A DNA stretch of 64,000 nucleotides from Fennellomyces sp. T-0311. Taxonomy: Eukaryota > Mucoromycota > Mucoromycetes > Mucorales > Lichtheimiaceae. The notes below the pieces were generated by a model, which made no database searches, had not been told where the DNA came from, and saw only the letters and a list, made by a program, of their open reading frames with translations. This document shows, in pieces, positions 1-11,633 of this stretch (position 1 is the first letter of the stretch; the number at the start of each line of letters is the position of its first letter). The translations under genes and the position numbers were made by a program. The stretch covers positions 1 to 64,000 of the forward strand of contig JALLLT010000068.1 in NCBI GenBank assembly GCA_025266875.1. Direction: 5' to 3'.

Positions 1-2028
1 TGGCGGATTAAATCAACACAGTATTTTTTGTTGCGATATCGGTACCCTACGTCAATCATGGTACGCTTAAAGCCGGACCAGTTGATGTTTGTTACTTTTC
101 CTTTAGTTTTCGTACCTGTAAGTGTGTATTTAGTGATTTTTAATTCATATGTCGTAAAGTATTCATTTATGCTTACTATAATCAGAGAATAGTTTTTTCT
201 GTATCTCCTCGTTTCTATCTTTTGTTTGGCTTCTCGAGTATTGAAGTCTTTTCACTGGAAGATATTAACATTAGCGAAAATAAAACTACCACACTCATAC
301 CTGGTGGTACTTCATATACCTCTTGAATATGCTTATATTACTACGTACGTAGCAGTTGCATTGCATACCATATCCTCTAACTTACTGCCGCATATGTAAC
401 CAAAATATTCGTGAACCTTAAGCTCACCGACAGCTTCATACAAACGTTCTATAATGTAATATTTCAATACGTCATATATGCTTTCGTCCAAATATTAACT
501 GCTAGTACATAACGGAAGAGTCATTCCATATTCATTTCCACGGGGAGACATCATGAGAACTGTGACATCCCAATCCAATGGAGCAGCCACTTTCGAAATG
601 ACCGCTCTCATATTACGTCTAAGGGTGGTTACAACTTCGGCACGCTCGAGATGATCATCAACAATCGAGTGCTTCGCATCATCGATCTCTGCTGCCTTCT
701 CTTTGAGCGACTCGACATCAGCCGTACTCATAGCACAATATCCATCAGTGATCTCTGCCATCGTAGGGCTGATCTCTGGATCCTCTACGATCCATTTTCC
801 ACGCCACTCTATGTAGTATATTGTAACTATTGTTACGACGTTTCTGGTTTCCCTGCTAAGGTGGTAAAGCTGAATTCAATTGGTCCAGCCTACTATATAA
901 AATTATTGTACGGAAGAAAGTATCCTACCGTCAAGCATTTTTAACCGATGATATTTTGCTACGGATAAGTAAATCAGTTGTAAAATAATATTCTCTTGGC
1001 AAAAGGTATAAATAGAGTGGTACAATGATAGTTAAAACAGAAGTTCTTCCCAACATTAAATTTTTATCTACATAAAATCCTTTTTATCATAAATATTTTA
1101 TTTCTTGTTAGTCTAATCGACCAAGAGCTTTCTCTGATCCGAAAACAGTTTACCGCCCTATCTCTTGAGAATCGACAACTTGACACCTTTTTAGGTTATA
1201 CCGCAGATTGGCAACGAATATAAGACAAATTTTGAAGAACTCCTGCGAAACATTAAAACCAACCTTTTGTAGATTACTAGATTAGATAAGGAAAAACCTT
1301 GAGACAAGTTATTTTTTCTCTTAACAATTGTGTCATTCCAATACAAGAAGCGACATAACTATAAACATCATGCAAGATATGTTGCAGTACAGTAATTTTT
1401 TACTTTCTCGTTTTCCTCCCCTTAATAAACTAGATACACCAAAGCGTTCCAGGCTGATATTTTTCTACTACGAGACTTCATCTGAGCCACACGCTGGGGT
1501 ACGGCAGATGCAGTTGCTGGTTCAGATTGGGTCTGGGTAGTTGTGTGATCGTTCATTCGGTTGGAAAGAGAAAATGAAAAAAGAGTAACTTCGTAAAGAG
1601 TGGCACCTTTTAAATTATATTGGTGAGTCAATGGTAAAGCATGGTGTGACACCGTGTGGATCTTAAAGGTGGTACTACAGAATGGCGGAGGGGTTTACAG
1701 TTTCCAAACTGAGTACCAATCAGTCCCTAATCGGAGGTTGCAACAGTTCCTTGTAAAATCTCCCAAGTATCACAAGACGGGATACTGTATACAGAACCGG
1801 TGACAAGAGTTGTTGTACGATTCCCCAGCACCGAGGAAACAGAATCACAAAGATACATACTCACCCGATAAAAAGCCGACGTTTAAGGACTCGAAACTAT
1901 ACCGGATATCACCCACGGCAACATTTTTACTTTATTGCAACCGCAACGATAAAAAGGAATTGCGACAAAAGATGTGTTGATTTTACGCGTACGTATCCAT
2001 GTACAAATGATGACAAGGTGCGGTCAAT
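1..2028. other. Left-end region without a confident gene
   Basis: I see no recognisable gene here. A minus-strand open stretch (about 495-840) could encode a short acidic and Lys/Glu-rich peptide including WRGKWIVEDPEISP, but it has no clear partner exon and no recognised domain. A second minus-strand stretch at 1422-1652 is low-complexity Thr/Ser/Gln. Either could be a decayed exon. The rest is AT-rich non-coding sequence. Confidence 0.35.
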
Positions 2029-2780
2029 TTACTACAAAAAATCGTCAGTTTCTACACAGCCTTCCTGACCAGAAAAAGGAAAAACTTACCAGCTTCTGTT
2101 CCTTAAGACCGTCCTTGAAGAAGGTGAAGTAGGGGGTGACACCATCTTCGCGGTAGTTCAACAAACCAACCATACCCTCGGGGTCCATGGACTCACCGAC
2201 GAAGAATTCGTAGTCCTAGCAACACGATATGAATATCTCTGGATTTCTATAGAAATAAATCATCGTTTACGTTACCTTGAAGTTACCCAAGATCTTCTTG
2301 ACAAGAGCAGCAGCCTTGGCCTCGAAGACGGGGATACGCTCGGGGTTGGACTCCTGGAGCTTGGCCTTCAAAGCCTTCATGTAGCCCTTAATGTAAGACA
2401 TGTAGGACTTCTTGTCGAAGGAGGTCTCGGTGAGACGGAAGGAGTGGACAACGTTGTTGACGGTCTGCGAAGTGGACTCAACACCTTCGTCACCACCTTC
2501 GGCAGAAGGGTTGGCACCAATGTCAACTTCACCCTCGGAGATGGTGATCATCTGGCAGTCGACTTCGTAGGCAATGTCGTCGACGAGCTTGATGGGCTAT
2601 AAAATTACATAAAACATTAGAGCGGGGTGCCCATGGGAATCGCGGGCTTTTTTTAAAGCCTTACGTAGGCATCAGAGAACATCTCATCGCCTAGTTTTTA
2701 ATGAAGCGTATCAGAATCATAATTCATCCATCCATCTAGAACAAGAGCTTACCGGAAATGATGTCGTTGTACAGAAGCAT
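2029..2780 (-). CDS. Translationally controlled tumour protein (TCTP/TMA19)
   Basis: A 167-aa TCTP homologue on five exons: 2780-2753, 2690-2665, 2596-2276, 2215-2090 and a last exon that begins with the stop codon at 2031-2029. The N-terminus [18 protein letters not shown], the segment [20 protein letters not shown] and the C-terminus [11 protein letters not shown]...[10 protein letters not shown] are characteristic of the family. The length equals the yeast protein. TCTP is a small cytosolic protein linked to ribosomes, guanine-nucleotide-exchange regulation and stress survival. All exons join in frame. The last intron (2032-2089) ends directly before TAA, so the terminal coding exon holds only the stop. 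The assignment is very secure; the position of the final splice is my inference. Confidence 0.95.
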
Positions 2781-4263
2781 TTTGGATAGAGAGAAGGATG
2801 GATGGAAAGGAGGGATCAATGATCGTGCATCCACGACTTGTCCAGTGCCTTTAGCGGTATTTCAATTTTCGGCATGGATGTTGCAGCGTCGTGTCGCGTA
2901 TACCGGGTGCGTGGTTTCCATCGAGCCCTTTGATTTGCGGCTGCTGATTTAGATACATATACCCTCGGTAAGCACAATATGCGAGTCATAAAGTTTATTC
3001 TATCTTTTCGCTTGCCATGTCGTTATTATCAGCCTTACTTTATTTAGATTTTGAAAGATGTGCTTTGATACAAACAAAGTGGCATAGTAAATATGTAAGG
3101 TGATGCAATTCATTGATATACACACAATGCTTATTATGGAAGTAATACCCTATTGAGATCTTCTTGGAAAATGTATGTATTGCCGTCGTATGATGGGTAG
3201 AAAGCTTATCAAATTCTTTTTTAATGGAGTAAAACCATAAGCTATAGCGATCTGAGTTTTATCGTTCGAAACAACGCGAATAGATTCTGTTGGATATGTC
3301 GTTCTTCCTGCATTATACCTACATTTCTAACAGTACACAGCGGGAACGGCCGCGATGAATTCGAATACTAATAACTACATGTACAAGTGTATAGATTGCA
3401 GAAGAGCATCACATGCATTGGATATAAGATGTCAAGTTCTACATTTTGAGCCACACATTTTGTACAAGTATCTATTTAGTTATGACGGCTAGATTATGCA
3501 ATCTGTAAATGCACGTGTTGCGTCCAACAATTCAGTTATATTATGCTCTGACATCTCCAAATTTCTCATCTACCTACGCACGAATTTTATGGCTCTCTAG
3601 ACGAGTAATAGTGCATTTATATCATAAAGACCGGTAGGTAGACGTTATTAGTGACGTAAACCATACTGACCAGCTACACAAATTTGAGAGTGCATTTGGA
3701 GCAAGCAAGTCATTAATTAACTAAAATGTGCTTTTATAAAAAGAAGACTGTCAGAACCTTGTCAGCTACACCAATTTTGAACAAAGATAATTGATATTCA
3801 TAACAGAAACATATTTAACCCCGCTTGCGTTTGTTCTATTTCGATCCAAGGATGGCACTTTCGCTTACTACAGCGACTGAAAAGTAACAATGAGACCCAA
3901 ATAAAGTTCTAAATATAGAAAATCTAGTCAATACCACCTTTCTCAACAGTGTTACAGATATACACTAGTACCGTAAATGCCTGGTGTACAGAAAGTTAAA
4001 GTCATGTGCATGTACGAAAATGATAAGCAGCGAACTTGTATCGGTCACCCCTCTTGTCAAACTTTATCTGCATAATTGCAATGTCGTCAATAGATAGAAT
4101 CAAAATTAACAGTATCTAGTTACGATTCCGTTGGACCTGTAGCCAAGCCCAATCATTTAGTTCCAACAGAATCTCTGCTTAGCCTGAGCGGTGACTGAAA
4201 CCAAACCATATATAAATTTGGATATGGCCGAAGAACCCTTTGTAATAGTTATATTTCTTCCAA
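2781..4263. other. Intergenic region between TCTP and TM9 genes
   Basis: This is divergent promoter space. The left part serves TCTP (minus) and the right part the TM9 gene (plus). A TATA-like box lies at 4209-4216, about 50 bp before the TM9 start. An ORF at 2758-2952 overlaps the TCTP first exon on the other strand and is not credible. Nothing else is recognised. Confidence 0.5.
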
Positions 4264-6457
4264 ATGAAGTTCTTGGCAAGGACAGGGTCATCTGCCTTGT
4301 TACTATTAGCTTTGGGTGTGTCTAAAATCCAGGCATTCTATTTACCCGGCGTAGCACCGCACGATTACGTTGATGGCGACAATGTGGTATGTTTCAACAG
4401 AGAGCACGAAACGATCCACGCTTTCATTGTGAACCGATTGGCTCAATTATCGCTCTACAGCCGCTGTATGTGAACTCTTTGACCCCTATGGCCAACCAGG
4501 AACTCAAGTCTGTGTTGGCCTACGATTATTATGATCCACGGTTCCATTTCTGCCGACCTGACGGCGAACCTCAGCAGCAATCCGAAAGTCTCGGTAGCAT
4601 CCTGTTTGGTGATCGCATCTTCAACTCGCGTTTCGAGGTATGTTTATTCTTTCGAGATGAAACGATAAAAGTGTATGCTGTAACTTTCTGCGTAGTTATT
4701 TATGGGCAAAAATGAAGAATGCAAAAGGCTTTGCGTGACAGAACCGATTCCCAAGGACGATGCCAAGTATATCAACCAGTGCATTGCCGATACCTACGCC
4801 TTGAACTTTGTCATTGATGGCCTCCCAGCAGCCCATATTGCAATGGATGAACGTACTGGTGAAGAGTACTACAATATTGGTGTCCGGCTTGGTGAGAACG
4901 ATGGTGTTGCTGCCCTGAACAATCACTTTGAAATCAACATTGACTATCACGAGCTGGCTGGCGGTAAGAAGCGTGTCGTTGGTGTGCTTGTTAGCGCAAG
5001 CAGCCGTGATACTCCTGTGGATGAATACGGTACTCCTCAGTGTGGCAAACAAAAAGGTGCTTTCCATTTGAAAGAAGATGGCTCTTCGGAAGTCGTTTAT
5101 ACCTACAGTGTGAACTGGAAAGTAAGTTGGCATGTTTGAGAGGCATGAACCAGTTCAGTTTGGGATTGACAACGTATGTACACAGTCTTCGCCCACTGTA
5201 TGGGCTACGCGCTGGGATAACTACCTTCATGTCGTTGATCCATCCATCCATTGGTTCTCGCTGGTCAACTCGATTGTCATTGTTCTATTCTTGACTGGTA
5301 TGGTTGCCATGATTCTACTTCGTGCGTTGCATAAGGATATTTCGCGATACAACTCGATGGAAGCTCAGGAGGATGTTCAGGAAGATTATGGCTGGAAGTT
5401 GATCCACGGCGATGTCTTCCGACCTCCTTCCCGCCCCATGCTTCTCTCAGTCGTTGTTGGTGCTGGAGCTCAGTTGGTCGCCATGACTGCTTTGACTCTC
5501 GGTAAGGAAAAGAAGCGAAGGCTATTGGTGTAAGTCTAATCGTTGTGTACCAGCCTTTGCTGTTCTTGGCTTCTTGTCGCCGTCTAACCGTGGTGCTCTC
5601 GCCACTGTAATGGTCATCTTCTTCATGATCTTTGGCTGCATCGCTGGTTTTATTTCTGCACGTCTTTACAAGATGAATGGTGGCGACAAATGGAAGGTCA
5701 ACATTTTGTTGTCTGCTACTTTGCTTCCTGGGTAAAAATCTCTACTAGGAAACTAAATGCTATGGATACATGCTTACTCTTTTATTCCTATAGCATCATC
5801 GTCAGCACATTTGTTGCACTGAACTTTTTCCTTATCGCATCAAAGTCTTCTGGGGCTGTTCCATTTGGTACCATGGTTGCTGTGATCAGCATTTGGCTTC
5901 TCGTATCTGTTCCCTTGAACGTTGTTGGCTCATACTTTGGCTTCCGCAAGCCCAAGATCGAGCATCCTGTACGCACAAACCAGATCCCTCGTCAAATCCC
6001 CGATCAACCATTCTACTTGCGGCCCATGCCATCGATCTTTATGGGTGGTGTTCTTCCTTTCGGTGCGATCTTCATTGAGCTCTACTTTATCATGAACAGC
6101 ATCTGGTTCCATCGTATCTACTATGGCATTGGGTTCTTGTTCTTGGTGTTCATTGTTCTTCTTCTGACATGCTCGCAAGTGACTATCCTCATGTGCTACT
6201 TCCATTTGTGTAGTGAGGATTATCACTGGTCGTGGCGCGCTTTCATGACCTCAGGAGTTGCCGGTTTATACGTCTTCTTATACTCGACTCTGTATTACTT
6301 TACCAAGCTCGATATCAACAGCTTCACCAGCACCGTGCTATACTTTGGCTATTCTGGCGTTATTTCTTTGTTGTTCAGTCTGTTAGCTGGTGCCGTTGGT
6401 TACTTATCATGCTTGATCTTCCTGCAAAGAATCTTTGCTAGCATCAAGGTTGACTAA
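4264..6457 (+). CDS. TM9 superfamily (nonaspanin/EMP70) membrane protein
   Basis: A 627-aa protein on six exons: 4264-4386, 4461-4637, 4696-5121, 5186-5501, 5554-5731 and 5794-6457, all joining in frame. It starts with a signal peptide (LLLLALGVSKIQA), followed by the TM9 lumenal hallmark FYLPGVAPHDYVDGD, a Cys-bearing ectodomain and WATRWDNYLHVVDPSIHWFS before the first membrane helix. About nine C-terminal membrane segments follow. It ends in KVD, the KxD Golgi-retention signal typical of TM9SF proteins. Family members reside in Golgi or endosomes and act in sorting of glycine-rich transmembrane domains, adhesion and copper/iron homeostasis (yeast EMP70/TMN). A TATA-like box sits at 4209-4216. 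It is closest in layout to the TM9SF2/4 group. Confidence 0.96.
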
Positions 6458-6642
6458 AGAAACCATTAAAAAAACTTACGTGTAATAGACATTGTACTTT
6501 TTCTCCCTCCCTGTATCCCTTTCAGCTCCTCCTTCCTACAGCTTATCATATTAAAACCATTCACGGATTCAGAAGTGATGCAAAGAAAGTTGTATTAGAT
6601 CGTAAAAGTGTAGATGCATAAATGGTAAAGTTAATGTTTGGA

Positions 6643-7129
6643 CTATGCTTGTGCCTTTTCCATCTCTTCCTTGGTTTTGGTCTTTAGCGATAATGCATGG
6701 ATACCATTTTGCAATTCTTCATTTAACAACCCGTACACCAAACGATGCCGTTGCATCATCGACTAATATGGCTCTTCAGTATCCCGGTAACAAAACTCAT
6801 TCGAATCAGTGCCGTGTTCTTACCTTTCCGGCAAAGTGTTCCGACACGATAGTAATACTACAAAGAATCGTTATGAGCATTTTTCTTCAGTCGTCGACGG
6901 CATGTTCCCTTTACCGAAAATGAGTTTCTGGATTCGTGTTGCCACGCATGGCGGCATGGTGAGCGTGTAAATGCGACTCGTTCACGATCTCCAAAGACGA
7001 AGGCTCGAGAGCCTCAATAATCTACGGTAAATCAATTTAGTCTAGGCCCAAGGCAGATTGATCCAAGTAATATGAGCGAAACTGTACTTTGCGTTCAGCT
7101 GATTCCTCAATGGGTCCCTTTTCAGACAT
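6643..7129 (-). CDS. BolA-family protein (BOLA1-like)
   Basis: A four-exon gene (7129-7088, 7021-6915, 6857-6824, 6762-6643) giving 100 aa. It reads MSEKGPIEES...LEPSSLEIVNESHLHAHH, then ETHFRITIVSEHFAGKS and RHRLVYGLLNEEL, ending NGIHALSLKTKTKEE. These are the BolA signatures: NESHxHxxH, the HF.(V/I)x(I/V)VS..F.GK strand and the RHR(L/M)VY...HALS motif. The invariant His of RHR and of GIHALS, used for Fe-S binding with monothiol glutaredoxins, are present. BolA1-type proteins act in mitochondrial or cytosolic Fe-S delivery. No obvious N-terminal presequence is encoded from this ATG. The exons are too short to stand out as single ORFs, but the spliced frame is continuous. Confidence 0.93.
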
Positions 7130-7657
7130 AAGTTTTTTATCAGATAACTGTTAAAGCTTTCTTTCTTGTTCAACGCCGGAATTTGACTTGCGAGGCTGAG
7201 TGTGAACGCCAGTTCCAGAAGAGCGCCATGCCACATTTGCAGTAAAAAGGGAAAGCGTATGCAGTTGGTTGTGGCTGCAGCATATACTATCATGGTAAGA
7301 TATGACCTTTTAACTAATGATAATGGGTGTTCTTTAGATAGAAAAACCAATAACGTAACTGCGTAATTTGGCAACATTATTGATCTTTCGAAAGTGGGCC
7401 TGGCCTGTGCACGCAACCATGGGTGGTAACAAGGTATCTTAGCGATACGTCGAACGCTACTGAGTTACTTGAGCGTACCAGGTCACTGGATAAACAGCAG
7501 ATGTGATAGTGTTTGGCGCAATAAACTTAGTCACGTTAGAAAGCAAGAGCCGCCAACTGCTACTGTGTAGGTTTGCCAATGACGTAGATTCTCAAATGCT
7601 GTACGTCGGGCGTGTGTTGTGAAACCAGCAACCCTTGCTTCTTTCCCTTATCCTCTC
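7130..7657. other. Divergent intergenic region (BolA / phosphodiesterase)
   Basis: Shared upstream sequence of the minus-strand BolA gene and the plus-strand sphingomyelinase-like gene. A 124-codon minus-strand open frame here overlaps the BolA first exon and intron and shows no domain. I see no RNA gene or repeat. Confidence 0.4.
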
Positions 7658-9361
7658 ATGAACACAACACACGATGATTCTAATTCAGAGCGAATAACGC
7701 TGCGTAGCAACGAGGGCATTCGGCGTCCAGAGCCGGAAGACGATCCTGAATCTCCACACAACGGCGAACGAGAGGAAGAGGAGGAGCCAATGGAACAACA
7801 GCAACGAGCACCATTGCTTCAACGGTCATACTCGCAAGAAAGTGGCATCAGTACTGATTCTGCGCCACCGCCTTACGAGGTGTATCCTCCAGCAAAGACG
7901 TTTCTGGGAAGAGCTTACAACTGGCTGCGGCAAATACCCCGTATACGACGGCACCAAGCGATTGCACTTCCTACCTTGCCATTGCACCGATCTCGCCACA
8001 GCCACGATTCATTATCTTCTACTTCGATCGATTCGTTTGCGTCGTCAGCTTATCCTGCTACATGCTGCTCATACTACTACTATTCGCTTGTCGGATACCT
8101 GCCGTCGTGCCCTCGCTTCATTCTACCGCACCGTCTTGCACGCTGTCGCGGGATCCTCATCTGTATATCATTCTTCGCCCTGTTTATATTTGCGTTTTTG
8201 CTCTTTTGTTCGATCTTTTTTTCACCTGCATCGCTCAGCCCATCCGGCTTACCGGACCTCGTTACTGACACGTCCGCCCGATTTCTCACCCTCAACATTT
8301 TTATGCGGCCGCCCGGTGTCACCAACAACTGGTCCGACTACAAAGATGACCGAGTGGATTACATTGTCCGCTACATTTTGCCACAGTACGACGTGGTGGC
8401 GTTCCAAGAGGCATTCGCTTTCGGCACCCGACGCAAGGATGAGTTGATTCAACGGGCACGGAATATGGGATATAACCATCACGTCGAATCACCACGCCAT
8501 TACCCGTGGGATTTCGGCGTCGATGGTGGATTATTGATTTTATCGCGGTTTCCTATTCGAACATCACACGCGATCGAGTATCCGCGTGGCATCCACAGCG
8601 ACTGGCTTTCGTATAAAGGTGCTTTGCACGCGTTGATCGAATTGAACCCAACACACTCCATCCATGTCTACACCACGCATGCTCAAGCCTCATATACCGG
8701 CACGAATTCCCAGAGTCAGGCCGACACGCAGGTCCGTATGAGCCAGTTTTCCCAGCTTCACCAGTTTATCAGCGAAACAGCGCAACGCGATAACGTGCCA
8801 ATCCTACTGCTGGGTGATTTCAATGTCGACGCTGCTGTTCATGGTCCTGGGCGACCCATCACCGAACCGTCGAAAGAAAGCTCTCAGGAGTACGACATGA
8901 TGTTGGATGTGTTGCGTGGCAATGGCGTTGACCCGGCGCTGTTGCGAGGGAAACGACAAAGAAAACGGGTTTACGCGGACACGTGGCATATGGATCAACT
9001 GACTGACGTTGTCTATGAACAATATCACTATCATCCTGTCACATTTGGTGATGTCATGTTGAATGGCAATGGTCAACTGGAGCCCGCCGAAACAATTTTG
9101 ACGGATATGGATGAAGCCATGACGGTCCAGAGCATTGACCGAATTCTGTGGGACAAGGCACGCGCCAGCTCGCTGACGATCCACGATGCTCAGGTCGAGA
9201 AGTTTTTGGTCAGGAGCAATGACCTGATGAGTGAGCATGATAAGCAGCAAGCGCAGTTTACCCAAGTTTCAGGTAAACGATTCTATTCGTATCTGCTAGA
9301 AAGTACTAATGTATCACTAATAGATCACTATGGTTTGAGCTGCGTCGTACAGTTGGCTTGA
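7658..9361 (+). CDS. Neutral-sphingomyelinase-like endonuclease/exonuclease/phosphatase-fold phosphodiesterase
   Basis: Two exons (7658-9272, 9324-9361) encode 550 aa. The first ATG in frame is at 7658; the frame is open upstream only through a GTG. Residues 1-150 are polar and low-complexity, followed by one strongly hydrophobic membrane segment (about residues 170-195). The C-terminal domain has the EEP-fold series LTLNIFMRPPG (Asn), VVAFQEAF (catalytic Glu), TTHAQASY, LLLGDFNVDAA (Asp/Asn) and SIDRILW. The last essential motif, SDHYGLS, is formed only by splicing: exon 1 ends after VS plus one base and exon 2 supplies DHYGLS. Such proteins hydrolyse sphingomyelin or inositol phosphosphingolipids (ISC1/SMPD2/3 group). 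Substrate is inferred from the family. Confidence 0.88.
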   Translation: MNTTHDDSNSERITLRSNEGIRRPEPEDDPESPHNGEREEEEEPMEQQQRAPLLQRSYSQESGISTDSAPPPYEVYPPAKTFLGRAYNWLRQIPRIRRHQAIALPTLPLHRSRHSHDSLSSTSIDSFASSAYPATCCSYYYYSLVGYLPSCPRFILPHRLARCRGILICISFFALFIFAFLLFCSIFFSPASLSPSGLPDLVTDTSARFLTLNIFMRPPGVTNNWSDYKDDRVDYIVRYILPQYDVVAFQEAFAFGTRRKDELIQRARNMGYNHHVESPRHYPWDFGVDGGLLILSRFPIRTSHAIEYPRGIHSDWLSYKGALHALIELNPTHSIHVYTTHAQASYTGTNSQSQADTQVRMSQFSQLHQFISETAQRDNVPILLLGDFNVDAAVHGPGRPITEPSKESSQEYDMMLDVLRGNGVDPALLRGKRQRKRVYADTWHMDQLTDVVYEQYHYHPVTFGDVMLNGNGQLEPAETILTDMDEAMTVQSIDRILWDKARASSLTIHDAQVEKFLVRSNDLMSEHDKQQAQFTQVSGKRFYSYLLESTNVSLIDHYGLSCVVQLA

Positions 9362-9427
9362 GTTTGTTTCTCCTTTTCTCGTGTAAAAAGACATCCGTAT
9401 TACTTTATATAAAATATATATAGCGAA

Positions 9428-9934
9428 TCAATTCGTTTCTTGCCATCGTAGTGAGTAGCGTCGTTCAAACATTCCCCTGTCAACAATGTCTTGCATCTGC
9501 TCGACCGCGATAAGAACCTCGGCAGCCGTCGCCAGCAGCGTCAACTCGGCTTCCCCGGGAGTTTCGATATTGGGGTACTTGCGCTGAAGTTTATTGGTAT
9601 GAACTACCATGGACAAGGAGAGAAGCAGGATGTTGATGCGGTAGCTCCAATCGCCGATTCCTTCACAAATATACAGCTCATTGGGCGGGAATTGTCTATT
9701 AGCTTCGGCCGGACATACCGTCCCCGGAAGCTTGGGTGCGTAACATTCCGATGGCTTACCGGCAGTGGTGAGTATATAGTTGCATACGTCCTGGGCGAAC
9801 TTGACGATATCTTCCACACGGTACCATTTCAGGCGGGTGACGACCATGGTTGCTTTGTGGTCCCAGTTCTGATACATTGGTGGGAGCCGGTGAAAGAGGC
9901 AGGGAAGGAGCGACGCGGAGGGTGTTTTTGACAT
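9428..9934 (-). CDS. Conserved-looking hypothetical protein, 168 aa
   Basis: A single-exon ORF with an ATG start at 9934. I do not recognise the family. The protein begins with a short polar stretch, then LPPMYQNWDHKAT and VEDIVKFAQDVCNYIL. Two probable amphipathic helices near the C-terminus (INILLLSLSMVVHTNKL and LTLLATAAEVLIAVEQM) give it an all-helical appearance. An equally long frame on the other strand (9491-9931) starts with the same base composition. The minus strand is preferred because its predicted helices and hydrophobic periodicity look like a real protein. It ends about 65 bp from the convergent sphingomyelinase-like gene and is divergent from the enolase-superfamily gene, leaving 304 bp of shared promoter. 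Confidence 0.6.
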   Translation of the reverse strand: MSKTPSASLLPCLFHRLPPMYQNWDHKATMVVTRLKWYRVEDIVKFAQDVCNYILTTAGKPSECYAPKLPGTVCPAEANRQFPPNELYICEGIGDWSYRINILLLSLSMVVHTNKLQRKYPNIETPGEAELTLLATAAEVLIAVEQMQDIVDRGMFERRYSLRWQETN

Positions 9935-10171
9935 ACGCGTGTGTGGTCAGAGGGAGATCCGGTGTGCCATTGACAACATAATTTAGTCAGACTCAGGGCC
10001 GGGAAAATTGCGACGGGAAATTTCGAGGTTTATTTCCCGTGTGCAGCGGACTAAGCGCTTGCATAAGATTGTTTCCTTTTCCCCGAGTAAGGGTTGCCTG
10101 AAGCTTCCGAATCAAGAAACGGTTCTTAGTGTGGGTTTCGCGGGCGGGGCATAAACAAAGCCGCATCAGCA

Positions 10172-10179
10172 TATAAATA
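10172..10179 (+). promoter_or_regulatory. TATA-like box of the ENOSF1-like gene
   Basis: TATAAATA lies 60 bp before the ATG at 10239, followed by a pyrimidine-rich stretch. This fits a fungal core promoter. Confidence 0.55.
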
Positions 10180-10238
10180 CGCACACTTTTCCCCCGTGCT
10201 AGACGAAAACTTCCCACCCTTCTTTTCGCTCTTCCATC

Positions 10239-11633
10239 ATGGTCGTCAAGAGAGATTACACTATCACAAACTATGAAGTGCGCGACATCCGCTTCCCGAC
10301 GTCGCAGCACTTGGATGGCTCGGATGCAATGAACAAGGATCCAGACTACTCGGCGGCTTACGTTATCTTTTATACCGATGACGTCCACGTCGAGGGCCAT
10401 GGTATGACCTTTACCTGTGGTCGTGGTACCGAAGTGTGCTGCAGCGCGATCGAAGCTCTTGCCGGCAAGTTCATCAACAAGAAACTGAGCGAGTTGGTCG
10501 CGGACATGCGTGCCACGCATCGCATCTGCACAGGTGATAGTCAGCTGCGTTGGATTGGCCCTGAAAAAGGCGCAATCCATCTCGCCACTGCAGCCGTCAT
10601 CAATGCTGTCTGGGACCTGTGGGCCAAGGCAGAAGACAAGCCATTGTGGAAACTCGTGGTCGACCTTTCCCCTGAAGAGTTTGTTCAGTCCATTGACTTC
10701 CGATACATTACCGACGCCATCACTCCCGAAGAAGCGCTCGAGCTGTTGCGCAAGAATGAGCCTACCAAGGCACAACGTGAGCTTGAGATGCGTGAAAAGG
10801 GTTATCCTGCCTATACCACATCGGCTGGCTGGTTAGGTAAGAATATTGTCAATATATGTTACGGGAAGTGAAGCTTAAACTTTGTTTGTGTACATAAAGG
10901 CTACAGCGATGACAAGGTGCGACGTCTGTGTCGCGAGGCAAAGGCACAGGGATTCACACACTTTAAGCAAAAAGTGGGCGGGGATAAGGAATCGGATATT
11001 CGCCGGGCAAAACTGATCCGCGAAGAAATTGGCGATGATGGCGTGCTAATGATGGACGCCAACCAAGTATGGGATGTAAACGAGGCTATCGAATGGATGG
11101 AAGATCTTTTGCAATTCAAGCCACACTTTATCGAAGAACCCACCTCACCCGACGATGTCTTGGGCCATGCTGCCATCCGCAAAGCTCTTTATCCCCGCAC
11201 ACGCGTTGCAACCGGCGAACATATCCAGAACCGTATCATTTTCAAGCAGCTATTCCAAGCCGAAGCCATTGATTTCTGCCAGATCGACTCGTGTCGTGTC
11301 GCAGGTGTGAACGAAATCCTGGCTATTCTTCTGATGGCCAAAAAGTTCAATATTCCCGTTTGCCCACATGCAGGTGGCGTTGGCTTATGTGAATATGTCC
11401 AACATCTCTCATTGATTGATTATATTTGCGTGTCGGCCACCACTGAGAACCGTGTTCTGGAATACGTCGATCATCTGCACGAACACTTTTTGGAGCCTGT
11501 CGTCATGAAGAATGGTCGCTACATGGCACCCTTGGCTCCTGGTTACAGCATCCAAATGAAGCGGGACTCCATTGAAGATTATACTTTCCCTGGTGGCAAG
11601 ATCCATAAAGCCCTCGCAAATAACAAGTCTTAA
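10239..11633 (+). CDS. Enolase-superfamily L-fuconate dehydratase-like enzyme (ENOSF1 type)
   Basis: Two exons (10239-10836, 10900-11633) encode 443 aa, the same length I recall for human ENOSF1. The N-terminal capping domain has DIRFPTSQHLDGSDAMN and TFTCGRGTEV. The barrel carries FKQKVGGD (catalytic Lys in the KxK position), LMMDANQVW, FIEEPTSPDD and ATGEHIQNR (the three metal ligands Asp/Glu/Glu). These are followed by CQIDSCRVAGVNE, the catalytic-His motif CPHAGGVGLCE and a late Glu in ENRVLEYVDHLHEHF. L-fuconate dehydratases remove water from sugar acids to give 2-keto-3-deoxy acids. The intron splits GWLG/YSDDK. All catalytic positions appear intact. Substrate is inferred from family resemblance. 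Confidence 0.93.

Noticed and set aside
9491..9931. 146-codon plus-strand ORF opposite the 168-aa hypothetical gene
   Set aside because: It lies antisense over almost the whole minus-strand ORF, which has the more protein-like helical pattern. Both cannot easily be real.
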